Position numbers and translations under genes: made by a program. A DNA stretch of 64,000 bases from Pseudoalteromonas sp. R3 (GTDB taxonomy: Bacteria > Pseudomonadota > Gammaproteobacteria > Enterobacterales > Alteromonadaceae): NCBI RefSeq assembly GCF_004014715.1, contig NZ_CP034835.1:62001-126000 (forward strand). The letters run 5' to 3'. Below are positions 44,458 to 54,428 of this stretch, one piece after another. Each line of letters opens with the position of its first letter. Within the stretch, counting starts at the first letter, position 1. The notes below the pieces were generated by a model. That model made no database searches. It had not been told where the DNA came from and saw nothing but the letters and a program-made list of their open reading frames with translations.

Positions 44458-47400
44458 TCAGCAGGTTTTGGCTTCATCGACCCAGCGCTGCAACATTTTA
44501 CTCAGTGCATTGAAATTGATGGGCTTGCTAAGGTAGGCGTCCATACCGGCTGCCAGACACTTTTCTTCGTCACCTTCCATGGCATTCGCTGTCAGCGCAA
44601 TGATAGGTGTTTGCTGATGTTGCTCGCCGGCAATGCCTGCACGGATCTCTTTGGTGGCAGTGTAGCCATCCATCTCGGGCATTTGGCAATCCATGAGAAT
44701 GATAGCATAGGGCTCTTCTCGTACTTTGAGGTGGCCAATCGCCGCCAGGCCATTGTGTGCGCAGGTGACATGGGCACCCAGTTTCTCAAGCAATGTGGTT
44801 GCAACGGTTTGGTTAATCTTGTTGTCTTCTACAAGCAGGATATCGACATCCAGGCAGACGTCTTCGGCGACTTTTGCGGCAATCGGTTCTTTGCGTTTCA
44901 CTAATGATAAAGCATTGGCCGGGGTCAGGGGCGCAAGCAGTAGGTTATTGGATGAAAACTGAGGGAAGGCTTCGGTTTCCTGCATCGTGTGGCACAACAG
45001 AGCATAGTTGAGCTGCTTTACTTTTATCAGCTTTATCAGGCTCTGTATGTCTGAGTCCGGCGAGCGGCTAAGCACTTGTGTGGCAATGATCAGAGCGGGC
45101 TTATGTGATTCTTTGGTGTTGTAAAACTCCAGCATTTGCGCCACGTTCTCAAAGTGCTCGGTTGGGATATGCCAGGCATCGAGCATATGCCGTGCAGCCA
45201 GATCAGAGGGCGAGTGCGCATCAATAACAAACAGGCTGTCATTTTTGGCGTCCAGCGCCCGGATTGGTTGTGGATCGCTGAGCTCAATATAAAACGTAAA
45301 GGTGCTGCCAATACTGGGTTTACTGTATGCATTGAGAGCGCCCCCCATGAGTTCGCACAACTGTCTGGCTATGGTGAGCCCAAGCCCAGTGCCACCAAAC
45401 TTGCGCGTAGTGGAAGGATCGGCCTGTGTAAAAGAATCAAAAATTTTACTCAGCTGTTGCTTGCTGATCCCTATGCCCGTGTCTTCTACACTGCACCACA
45501 AGCGAGACTGGTCGCTGGTGCGCTCGGTATAGCATGTCAGAGTCACCTTACCGCCTTCGGTAAACTTGACGGCATTGCTGAGCAGGTTGTTGAGCACTTG
45601 CTTGAGCCTGTGCGGATCTGTCTTAGCATACTGATATTGCATATTACGACTATCGATAAAGAGCTCTGTTTGCTGGTCATTGGCTCGTGGCGCAAAGGCT
45701 GCAAAACAGTCACTGATAATTTGGATCAGGTCGCATTCAATTTGCTCAATATTCAGTTTTCCAGCTTCAATTTTAGAGAAATCCAGAATGTCGTTGATAA
45801 TAGTGAGCAGTGATTCTGCCGAGCTTTGAGCAAGCGACAGGTTGCGCTGTTGGGTGTCGGTGAGTTGCGAATTGCCAAGTATCTCCAGCATGCCAATAAT
45901 GCCGTTCATCGGGGTGCGGATCTCGTGGCTCATACTGGCCAGAAAATCAGCCTTAATTTTGGCAGACTGTTCGGCCAGCTCTTTTTCTATAACGGCTTTG
46001 CGTTTAGCCTGCTGCTGCTGTTGCCCGCTGAACAAACTGGCCAACATAGCGGCAATGGCATGTACAAAGCGTCTGTCACTGTCTGTCCAGTCCGGGTAAG
46101 GATCACCGTATTCTGTGCAGAGTATCCCGCACACAGCGCCGCGATGCAGAATGGGCGTGATGAGCATCGCTTCAACTTCAAACGGGTCAAGGTATTGGTC
46201 GGCCAGAGGCCGGGTGATCGGGTGTTTGGTTGCTGTACTTGCTTCTATAACTTGTTTGCTGAGTACCGCAGAAAACAGCCCTGGCAAGGTCGCCTTACGC
46301 CATGGAGGGAAATGCTGAAGGCTGTCTCTTCGGGTATTGCTGAAACAGGTTGGGTAAAGCAGAGAGTGATCGTCACTGAGCAGCCAAATACTGGCGCGCG
46401 ACGCGCGAGCGGCCTGGCAAACGGCGTCGGTACACAATTCCTGGGCGCGATCGGTGTGATTATTAAGTATGGCTTCATGGGTACTGAGTTGTGCTAGTAG
46501 CTCATTATTTCTGGCCACTTTTTCATGCTCTATTGCCATTAGCTTGCGATCATTGATGTTTTGCACTGAACCAAATACCTGAGAGGTCCAGCCATTGTGC
46601 TGTTTTGCCTGAGCTTTGATAAATACCCAGCATTCCTGACCTTTGTGTGGTTGGACAATGAATTCATCTTCAAAGGGTTTGCCATATTTGATCGCCTGAG
46701 TCATATGATCCTGAAACTTCTTGCGATGGGGCCCCTCTTTGAAAAACTCGGTACTACTCATCCAGGTAGGTTGATAGTGTGATGGTACGGCAAAGATTTG
46801 GCGTGTTACATCCGACAACGTGATGTGATGAGACGCCAGGTCAACCGACCAGGCTCCCACTTTGGCCAGCGAGCCCATATTGGTCAACGCATTGGTTTTA
46901 TTTTTTAGTTCCGAAAGCAAGCGTGTGTAAAATGAAAACGCGCAAAAGAAGAATACAACTATAGTCAATAATGCCAGTCGAAAAGGCCATAAGGCCGCAG
47001 ATGAGGCCTTCCACCATAGCGCGGAGCTGCGTACATCACCCAGCTACCTGATGGCACATGAATGGTGAATGCCAATGGGTTGTGCTCCTGAATGGTGGGT
47101 GAGCCATAGAAATACTCACCGCTGTCACCCAGACCATTTCGGCCCTGAATCGCTATCAGATAGTCGCCTTCTAGTTTGTTCAGTGATACTTGCTCATACA
47201 GTTTGGGCATATCTATAACGACCGAAAGAAGTCCCCAGAAACTGTCTTTGTCAACATACACGGGGACCCGTGCGATCAACGCCGTACCGCCCTGAATGAG
47301 CTCTAACGGACCTGCCAGAACGATATTGCGAGTGTCTCTGGCTTTAATTGCGTCTTTTTTTTGTTGTGGGTGGGTGAGGTAATTGAGCCCAATGGCTTTG

Positions 47401-47771
47401 TCATTTCCTTCGAGTGGATACACCATTTGCAGCACCATATCCGGTGCTGCCCCCACATTACGTAATACTTGACTGGTCTCGAACAAGGGAGCCGCAAAGC
47501 GTTCAAACTGCGCCTGATCCAAGTTTGGTTGAGGCGCTAAGGCAATAGCGAGTCCTCGAACCAGCTGGATATTGGCAGCCAATGTGCCTTCTATCTGAGT
47601 ACGATAAACATTCAGCTCTTCATATGTGCGGTTTTTCTCAACCTCTATCAGACGGCGTTCGTTGATGCCATCGATGTACCAGCCAGCTGCCAGGATCACC
47701 AATAAAAGTGCCCCCACTATAAAGCGGGTTAAAAAAGCTTTCCTTGACGACAGCACGTGTATGGTCTGCAT
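44458..47771 (-). pseudogene. CHASE-sensor hybrid histidine kinase, frameshifted as sequenced
   Basis: Two frames form one protein of about 1100 residues. Frame 1 (47771-46965): membrane helix (FIVGALLLVILAAGWYIDG), then a periplasmic CHASE domain ending SWVMYAAPRYGG. Frame 2: a second helix (ALWPFRLALLTIVVFFFCAF, open well upstream of any start), a PAS domain, a GAF domain, HisKA (SHEIRTPMNGIIGMLE), HATPase (GTGLGLTIARQLCELMGG), and a C-terminal receiver with phospho-acceptor Asp in ILMDCQMPEMDGY and the KPI Lys. Splitting it would leave the second half with a TTG start inside a membrane helix. One base added near 47010 joins the frames. Ligand and partner are unknown; no response regulator is adjacent. 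It is divergent from a penicillin-acylase-type gene. Confidence 0.85.
47006..47013 (-). other. Frameshift site in the hybrid kinase
   Basis: At GGTGGAAGG on the minus strand one frame reads YGGRPHLRPYGLFDWHY and stops; the other reads WWKASSAALWPFRLALL, the missing membrane helix. A base added to the GG or AA pair joins YGG to KASSAALWPF. Confidence 0.75.
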
Positions 47772-48056
47772 GTAAACGTGAAAAAGTATCCTTGAATCAT
47801 TTAACTATAGTTGTCTGTATGAAAACTCGCCAAGACCCGAGGTAATTTATGCCTAAAAATCCTGTCGATGCTGATAGCACTCGTGCTGTGACTTAGCGCA
47901 CGAACTGAAGTGATTGTTGTGGTGGTGCTTTTTTATCGCCGGCAAGGATATGTCTCAATGGGGAGTCACAGACTTGTCATGCAATACGATAATGCAATCC
48001 GGAATATTTAGCGCTAAGCTGGCTAGGTCATTAATCACTCATAATAAGGAGAGAGT

Positions 48057-50348
48057 ATGCTGACTTGGTTAAGACGTACTGTGGCGACCCTGGTTTTGCT
48101 GGTACTGGCTGCCAGTGCGGTCGTGTACGGGATCTTATCATTGAGCTTGCCTGCGCTCGACGGGCAGGGCCAATCAACGGCGATAAGCGCACCGCTGGCG
48201 CTGGAGCGTGATGCGTTGGGTCAAAGTGTGATCACCGCGCAGAATCGTGATGATGCCGCGTATGCGCTGGGTTTTGCACATGGTCAGGATCGCTTCTTTC
48301 AGATGGATTTGTTGCGTCGAAATGCCGCAGGAGAGCTGAGTGAATTATTTGGAGAAGCGGCCATTGAGCTTGATAAGCGTTTACGATTTCACCAGTTTCG
48401 TGCGCTCAGCCAGACTATCTTGCAGCAACTGCCTCAGTCAGATCAAACCTTGCTTGCACGTTATTCTCAGGGGGTGAATGAAGGGCAAGCACAAAGCGGT
48501 GTGAAGGGGTTTGAATATCTTTTGTTAGGCGCAGATGTCAGACCCTGGCAACCAGAAGACAGCCTGTTGGTTATTTTTAGTATGTACCTGGATTTACAAG
48601 AAAGTACCTTAAAGCGAGATGAGTCACTTATTTTGGTTGAGTCTTTACTTGGTAAAGAAATGGTGGATTTTATTATTCAGCCTAGCAATTACCAGGCTGC
48701 GCTTGATGGGAGTGAAGTCCATATAAATGATGTTTTAATACCTCAAATAGGCGACATAGCTCAACTTGACGTATTACGTAATATTGAGGAGCTGCCGCTT
48801 TATGGCAGCAATAACTGGGCTGTGACCGGGAAGCATACTGATACAGGGGCAGCAATGCTTTCGGATGATATGCATCTGGGTCTGAACGCTCCGGCTATTT
48901 GGTATAGGGCACAACTTAATTACAATACAGCTACCGGTAATCCCGTGCAGGTATCTGGTGTTACTTTGCCAGGGGCACCCGCAATTGTCGTAGGCAGTAA
49001 TAATCATATTGCCTGGGGATTTACGAATGGTTACCTGGATACCGCTGACTGGATCAAGCTTGACCCTCACAGTGACAGAACCTGGCAGGTTACTGAAGTG
49101 TTGCGATTACCGGGTGGTAAGAGTCGAGAATTTGCCCTGACATTGAGTAACTACGGACCAGTTAAGCAGATCCACGGCGAAGCGTATGCATTAAGCTGGG
49201 TGGCACATCGGGATTACGCGGTTAATCTTGGTTTGACTGGGCTGGAACAAGCCATGTCCGTTGATGACGCATTGCTGCGGGCTGAGCATATCGCTATTCC
49301 GGTTCAGAATATGGTGGTTGTCGATGCGCTCGGAAATGCGGCATGGCGCCCGACAGGTGCAGTGCCGGCCCGACAGTCCCCCAGTGATTTGGCCGTTACC
49401 AGTCAGGATTACAGCGCGGATTGGCAGCATAATGAAGCGCACCGTCCGGTCGTGAAAAATCCCGCGGATGGTAAGATCTGGACTGCTAACTCCCGGGTTG
49501 TATCGGCACAACAGCACCAACGATTTGGTGATGGGGGCTACGCACTGGGGGCTCGGGCTCAGCAGATCCGCGACCGGCTGATGGCACAATCACAGTTTAA
49601 CGAAGCCGACTTTATGCGCCTGCAACTCGATAACGAGGCACGCTTTCTGATGCCCTGGCACCAGCTGTTGAGCGAGTTATTGCACAGCCGCAAAGCGCAC
49701 TATTCACGTGACCTTGCATATTTGGCTGACTGGCAGGCATGTGCCTGTCCGGAATCAGTCGGTTATACACTGGTCAGACGGTTCCGTGATCAGACTATCG
49801 ACGTGTTGTTTTCCCCGGTGGAAAATACTCTGCAACAGGCTGACGGGAGCTTGTCGCCTCTTAAACGATACCTTGAGCCAGCCGTGTGGCAGTTGATATC
49901 TCAGCAACCTTCACAGTGGCTGCAAAAATACAGTGACTGGGACGCACTGTTATTTGCAGCATATGAGGCGGCCAAAGTGCAATTGCGCGAGTCTGAGGGG
50001 AGCGAAATGGCAGCATGGCAATGGGGGCGGGTGAATCAACTTGAAGTCAAACACCCATTTAGCCGGCAGATCCCACTGCTTAGTGGTTTGCTCGATATGC
50101 CAGTGGTGGCAGGGTTTGGTGACAGCTATATGCCAGCAGTACAAAAACCCGCATTTGGCGCTTCCCAACGCTTTATTGCCCAGCCAGGGCATCTTGATAA
50201 AGCGATCATGAGTGTTGCTGGTGGCCAAAGTGGCCATCCTTTATCGCCGTTTTATCGGGCTGGTTTTAGTGGTTATGCACAAGGTGAAGCGGTTCCCTTG
50301 TTACCGGGTAAAATTAGCCACCGCATTACCTTTACCCCCGCGAACTAA
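48057..50348 (+). CDS. Penicillin acylase-family (Ntn) amidohydrolase
   Basis: A 763-residue precursor with a strong ribosome-binding site (AAGGAGAGAGT). The N-terminus is a membrane or signal segment (VATLVLLVLAASAVVYGIL), so it acts outside the cytoplasm. The alpha chain follows (GFAHGQDRFFQMDLLRRNAA). Autocleavage exposes the nucleophile Ser251 in LPLYGSNNWAV, and LSDDMHLGLNAPAIWY is the next family signature. Members hydrolyse penicillins, acyl-homoserine lactones or other acyl amides. The substrate cannot be told; the length and overall pattern fit the AHL/penicillin acylase group. It lies between a hybrid kinase (divergent) and a GGDEF gene (convergent, 4-base overlap). Confidence 0.9.
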   Translation: MLTWLRRTVATLVLLVLAASAVVYGILSLSLPALDGQGQSTAISAPLALERDALGQSVITAQNRDDAAYALGFAHGQDRFFQMDLLRRNAAGELSELFGEAAIELDKRLRFHQFRALSQTILQQLPQSDQTLLARYSQGVNEGQAQSGVKGFEYLLLGADVRPWQPEDSLLVIFSMYLDLQESTLKRDESLILVESLLGKEMVDFIIQPSNYQAALDGSEVHINDVLIPQIGDIAQLDVLRNIEELPLYGSNNWAVTGKHTDTGAAMLSDDMHLGLNAPAIWYRAQLNYNTATGNPVQVSGVTLPGAPAIVVGSNNHIAWGFTNGYLDTADWIKLDPHSDRTWQVTEVLRLPGGKSREFALTLSNYGPVKQIHGEAYALSWVAHRDYAVNLGLTGLEQAMSVDDALLRAEHIAIPVQNMVVVDALGNAAWRPTGAVPARQSPSDLAVTSQDYSADWQHNEAHRPVVKNPADGKIWTANSRVVSAQQHQRFGDGGYALGARAQQIRDRLMAQSQFNEADFMRLQLDNEARFLMPWHQLLSELLHSRKAHYSRDLAYLADWQACACPESVGYTLVRRFRDQTIDVLFSPVENTLQQADGSLSPLKRYLEPAVWQLISQQPSQWLQKYSDWDALLFAAYEAAKVQLRESEGSEMAAWQWGRVNQLEVKHPFSRQIPLLSGLLDMPVVAGFGDSYMPAVQKPAFGASQRFIAQPGHLDKAIMSVAGGQSGHPLSPFYRAGFSGYAQGEAVPLLPGKISHRITFTPAN

Positions 50349-51406
50349 CTGGACTGGGCCGTTGTCACGCGATTGCGGCCCAGCGCCTTGCTGGTATACA
50401 GCGCGTCATCGGCTAATTGTAATGCCACTGAAAAGGGCAGGGCGGTGTGCCACAGGGCCACTCCGAAGCTCATGGTTGCAGTGAGCTCATTGCCGTTGAA
50501 CTTTTGTCTCTCAAGTGTTTGGCGCAGTGTTTCCAGACGATGCACTGCTTGCTCCAGGTTGCAGTCGACCAGCACTAACAGAAACTCTTCCCCACCCCAC
50601 CTCACGGCAATATCTTGATCAGTTACATGTTTATGCAGAATATCTGAAACGGTTTGCAGGACTTCGTCGCCCATATCATGACCAAGCTGGTCATTGATTT
50701 GTTTGAAATGATCCAGGTCGGCCATTACGACACATAGAGGCTGATCATTGTGCGCACAACTGGCATGAGCTCTTAAGATCAACTCTTTTGCATAACGGCG
50801 ATTAAACAAGTTAGTGAGTGGATCTCTTGCGGCCAGAGTTGCCAGCTGCCGACGCTGAATAAAGGTGCTTTCGCGTATCTGTCCAATGACGTAAATCATG
50901 GGCAGGCCGCAGATGAATACATTGATAAAGTGGATGGGACGGGCGTAGTCGCGAAATACAAAGGTGGTATTGACCGTGTCGTAAAGCTCAAACAAGACTG
51001 CAAATAACACAATCAAGCTTAAAGACAGGGTAATCGCGAGTCGCAGTTTCAGTTGCATATCCAGTAATAACATGCAGGCTATGGTCCACAGGTAATACTG
51101 AAAACCATAGTCCATTCCAAGCGTAGCGCAGACCAGAACTGAATGCGCGGTCACCTCAATACAAAACACCCTGAGGGCCAGATGACTGTGCCCCTGGTTG
51201 AGCAGATAAATACCCGCAGCCCAGGCCGCAACGCTGGCGATATTGGCGATAGCCAGAATATAAACATGGCTATACCAGAAGGCAAAAATAAACAGCAAAT
51301 GTAAGCATAGACAGTAGTAAGCGACCTGCTTAAACAGTTTCACTTTGACCAGTTCAACCTCGTCAGGCTGACTATAAAAATGTTGTGCAATCGGCACGTA
51401 AGGCAC
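50345..51406 (-). CDS. Membrane diguanylate cyclase (GGDEF)
   Basis: A 353-residue protein. Residues about 25-190 hold six membrane helices (YYCLCLHLLFIFAFWYSHVY and further), a MASE-like sensor. The GGDEF domain starts at ARDPLTNLFNRRYA and has the active-site motif RWGGEEFLLVL, with DLDHFKQINDQLGHDMGD as the metal site. It should make cyclic di-GMP from two GTP. The product-inhibition RxxD five residues before GGEEF is absent (TDQD), so feedback inhibition is unlikely. No EAL domain. It converges on the acylase gene. Confidence 0.9.
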   Translation of the reverse strand: MPYVPIAQHFYSQPDEVELVKVKLFKQVAYYCLCLHLLFIFAFWYSHVYILAIANIASVAAWAAGIYLLNQGHSHLALRVFCIEVTAHSVLVCATLGMDYGFQYYLWTIACMLLLDMQLKLRLAITLSLSLIVLFAVLFELYDTVNTTFVFRDYARPIHFINVFICGLPMIYVIGQIRESTFIQRRQLATLAARDPLTNLFNRRYAKELILRAHASCAHNDQPLCVVMADLDHFKQINDQLGHDMGDEVLQTVSDILHKHVTDQDIAVRWGGEEFLLVLVDCNLEQAVHRLETLRQTLERQKFNGNELTATMSFGVALWHTALPFSVALQLADDALYTSKALGRNRVTTAQSS

Positions 51407-51485
51407 TCAGTCATAATTGTTGCGATATCTTCAGTATAGGAAGTGCTAGCTATTTTTCCCCGAAAATTTACTTTAGACCATGGAC

Positions 51486-52358
51486 CTAGCCCATCATTAC
51501 TAAAATGGCAGCGAGTGCGATAAGCAGTAGTCCCAGAGTATCACGCCTGGCAACGGGGGCTTTTAACCACCAAAAAGCAATGGCCAGAGTAAAGAAGACC
51601 TCAATCTGGCCAAGCGTTTTGACATAGGCCACATGTTGCAGGCTCATGGCACTAAACCAGCCAATAGATCCGATACAGCTGGTAAGACTGATGGCACTGG
51701 TCAGTCTGCGTTGCTGCCACAACGTATGCCAGGCGTCTTGTTCCGCATAACTCAGGTAGCCAGCCAATAGTAAGGTCTGGCAAGAAAGCACCAATAACAG
51801 CACCCAGGCAGCGCTATGGGGAAAGGGTAACCCGGTGGCGAGACTGGCTTCTCTGACCCACAATGAGGTCAGCGCAAACGCGCCACCGCAGGCGAGTCCT
51901 AGCAGTGCGGTGGAGGGGGCAAAGTGGCGCAACGTCACGCCGCTGAGCAACAGGACAGCCACACCACCGAGCAGAACGCCAAGCCAGCCCAGTGGACTGA
52001 GATGTGAACCAAAAAAAGCCATTCCCAATACTGCTGCAAGCAAGGCTTCGCTTTTAGCCAGGCCCACACCGACGGCATAGTTGTTGCGTTTGAATAGCAT
52101 CACCATCAGTCCGGTGGCAATGATCTGCATGACACTGGCACCCAGTACATAGCTGATTAATGATGGCGTTATGGTCAGCATCGGAACTACCTGCCATTGG
52201 TACAGACCAAGCAGGTAAAGAGCTGCCATCGGTGTGGCAAGCAAAAAGCGGGCAAGTGTCACACTGGCCACACTGGCATGTTCACTGAGGCGACTTTGCA
52301 GTGCATTACGCCAGGCCTGACTAAATGCGGCCAGACAGGTAAACGCTATCCACTCCAT
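51486..52358 (-). CDS. EamA/DMT-family transporter
   Basis: A protein of 290 residues from ATG 52358; a GTG at 52388 is in frame but neither has a strong site. Ten hydrophobic helices in two repeats, with LAKSEALLAAVLGMAFFGSH and VKTLGQIEVFFTLAIAFWWL as the repeat-end helices typical of EamA proteins. Substrate unknown. It is about 80 bases upstream of the GGDEF gene on the same strand. Confidence 0.85.
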   Translation of the reverse strand: MEWIAFTCLAAFSQAWRNALQSRLSEHASVASVTLARFLLATPMAALYLLGLYQWQVVPMLTITPSLISYVLGASVMQIIATGLMVMLFKRNNYAVGVGLAKSEALLAAVLGMAFFGSHLSPLGWLGVLLGGVAVLLLSGVTLRHFAPSTALLGLACGGAFALTSLWVREASLATGLPFPHSAAWVLLLVLSCQTLLLAGYLSYAEQDAWHTLWQQRRLTSAISLTSCIGSIGWFSAMSLQHVAYVKTLGQIEVFFTLAIAFWWLKAPVARRDTLGLLLIALAAILVMMG

Positions 52359-52524
52359 AGGGTATGAACTCTGATGATATCGGAACACAGAAACTAACTG
52401 GGCAAAGTGCGAATTACCAGTGCCTTGAAAAATATTCAGGATAACAGGGAGAAGTAGTGGTGCGACAATATGCCGCAGTGCGTTGCTATCAGCAGCTCGC
52501 TATACTGTTACCCGATGCTACTTT

Positions 52525-52558
52525 TACCGCCCAGTATGTTGGTTGGGCGGTACTATTT
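52525..52558. terminator. Hairpin abutting the pseudouridine synthase stop
   Basis: TACCGCCCA (52525-52533) and TGGGCGGTA (52544-52552) form a perfect stem that starts right at the stop codon on the minus strand. A T run follows on the plus strand only, so termination strength on the gene's own strand is uncertain. Confidence 0.6.
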
Positions 52559-53254
52559 TTTCTTTTCTTCTAACACCAGCTGCGTGAACGGGATAGGCTG
52601 ATATTGCCCCGGTGCCAGGACTTCAGCATTCAGTACCAGGTTAGCAATGCGTGTCCGATATAAATCGATCACCCGATAGCCGCAATACCTTGCCATTTTG
52701 CGGATCTGGCGATTCATCCCCTGCTTCAAGACAATAGTAAAGGTGTCCTCTGTGAGCGGTTCTACCAAGCATGCTTGCGTCATCACGCCATCGACGGGGA
52801 CACCTGCGCTCATACGGGTGCAAAACTGCGCATCAAATGGCCTGTCGACGACGACACGATATTCTTTTTCCTGGTGGTGATCGGGGTGAATGAGACGGTT
52901 GCATAGCTCACCGTCATTGGTGAGCAGCAACAGTCCGCGACTGTCTTTATCCAGGCGACCAATGGGATAGACTCGCGAACCTGGCGGGAGGTGATGGATC
53001 AGACTACTCGGATCGTCCGCGCGCAATTTGCAATCAATGCCCACAGGTTTGTGGTACAGATACAATTGTTTAGGGGCCGGGCCGGTGACCGGTGTACCAC
53101 TGACGGTAATATGGTCGGCATCGGTAACATGATCAATGTGATTTGCCGGGTGACCGTTTACTCTGACTTCTGCTGCGTCGATCAGCCGAGAGGCCTGACG
53201 GCGTGAACAGACGCCACAGTGGCTCAGGTATTTGGCTAGGCGCATTGGCTGCAT
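52553..53254 (-). CDS. RsuA/RluF-type pseudouridine synthase
   Basis: A 233-residue protein with an N-terminal S4 RNA-binding domain (RLAKYLSHCGVCSRRQASRLI) and the catalytic domain of the RsuA/RluB/E/F family. The active-site Asp is in YPIGRLDKDSRGLLLLTNDG; KEYRVVV and KQGMNRQIRKMARYCGYRV are the next signatures. The S4 domain and the MNRQIRKM motif favour RluF (23S rRNA/tRNA-Tyr) over RluE, but the exact target is not certain. It is followed by a basic tail (VLEEKKK). Confidence 0.85.
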   Translation of the reverse strand: MQPMRLAKYLSHCGVCSRRQASRLIDAAEVRVNGHPANHIDHVTDADHITVSGTPVTGPAPKQLYLYHKPVGIDCKLRADDPSSLIHHLPPGSRVYPIGRLDKDSRGLLLLTNDGELCNRLIHPDHHQEKEYRVVVDRPFDAQFCTRMSAGVPVDGVMTQACLVEPLTEDTFTIVLKQGMNRQIRKMARYCGYRVIDLYRTRIANLVLNAEVLAPGQYQPIPFTQLVLEEKKK

Positions 53255-53288
53255 AATTGAGATAGCTTGGGAGCAAAAACTCAGTATA

Positions 53289-54422
53289 TCAAGGTTGACT
53301 ACGAGGACGCAAAATCAGCACTGCATTACGTTGGTCAATGTCAAAGTCAAAGTGGCGTAGGAAGTTCATACCCAGTAGCCCCGGGCCAGCACGCATCTCA
53401 TTCATGACTGCAAACTGCATGGGGCCTCTGAGCTGGTCACCTACCTGCATGTGCTCACTTTGATAGAACTCGACATTAGCCAAACCATTAGCCGTTGACA
53501 CTGTTCTGGTATCGAGATATTCAACAGCCTGATCCAGCGCGGCAAATTGCTGCTGGGTCAGTGAGGTCACGCTGGCTCCGGTGTCGATCATCAGCTCGAT
53601 GGTACTGCCTGCCAGCTGAGCTTCAAGCACAAAGTGACTGCCCAGACGGCGCAGCGGCACATGTGTGGCCCCCTGTTGCAGTGCCTGAGCCTGATTGTAA
53701 AGGGCTTCCACATCCTGGTGGTGGCGCAATGTATCGTTTGCCTGTGCAATCAAAAACAGCGCTTCTGTAGGTTGCAGCAACGCCAGATGCGCTTCTATCT
53801 GGTGCGTCAGTAATGCCAGCATTTGCGGTTTTTCATCGTACCAGGGGGCTGCAAGCATCAGTAGTTCATGCCATTTCTGTTGCTGTTTCAGTTCGACCAG
53901 GCGTGGTACCAGCAAGTCATCAATCAGAGTTTGCCAGCGAGAGTACGCGGGGTTGCTTTGGTAGGCGACCATCAATCGTGTGAGCGCTTCATCGGGCTGT
54001 TGCAGTGACTGGTAAAGGCGAATTTCAAGGCGCTGTACCACAAGCGCCTGTGGATCAATCCTGAGGTAACCCTGCACCAAAGCTAACTGGGCAAACAGCT
54101 GAGACTCGCTGCTCTGATCAAGGTGTGCATTGATCCATTGCCACCACTGTTTGGCATGGCGGGTTGTTGCCCCAGGGTGAGTCTGGTGTGTCTGTAACAG
54201 ATAAGCCAGCGCCTGTTCATAGTGTCCCTGCTGAAATGCCTGCTGGGCTTGGGTAAGTGAGACGGGTATTCGGTCTGAGCTGGTGCGTGAAATGGGAGCC
54301 GGCACAGCAGATGATGGGACTTTGGCATCGGCAAGAGCCGCTGTTGATGATTGATAAAGTTGCCAGCCCAGATAAGCATTCAGTGCCAAAGAAAGGCTCA
54401 GAAGCGCAGAGTGCACCCGCAT
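53289..54422 (-). CDS. Retropepsin-like aspartic protease with TPR-like N-terminus
   Basis: A 377-residue protein. An N-terminal membrane or signal segment (LLSLSLALNAYLGWQLYQ) is followed by 200 residues of helical repeats with TPR character (QQGHYEQALAYLLQTHQTH), and a C-terminal retropepsin domain with the active-site IDTGASVTSL and a GLLGMNFLRHFDFDID signature. Retropepsins work as dimers, each giving one Asp. Proteins with this layout are seen in proteobacteria; targets are unknown. It ends 34 bases before the pseudouridine synthase start. Confidence 0.85.
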   Translation of the reverse strand: MRVHSALLSLSLALNAYLGWQLYQSSTAALADAKVPSSAVPAPISRTSSDRIPVSLTQAQQAFQQGHYEQALAYLLQTHQTHPGATTRHAKQWWQWINAHLDQSSESQLFAQLALVQGYLRIDPQALVVQRLEIRLYQSLQQPDEALTRLMVAYQSNPAYSRWQTLIDDLLVPRLVELKQQQKWHELLMLAAPWYDEKPQMLALLTHQIEAHLALLQPTEALFLIAQANDTLRHHQDVEALYNQAQALQQGATHVPLRRLGSHFVLEAQLAGSTIELMIDTGASVTSLTQQQFAALDQAVEYLDTRTVSTANGLANVEFYQSEHMQVGDQLRGPMQFAVMNEMRAGPGLLGMNFLRHFDFDIDQRNAVLILRPRSQP

Positions 54423-54428
54423 AATGTA

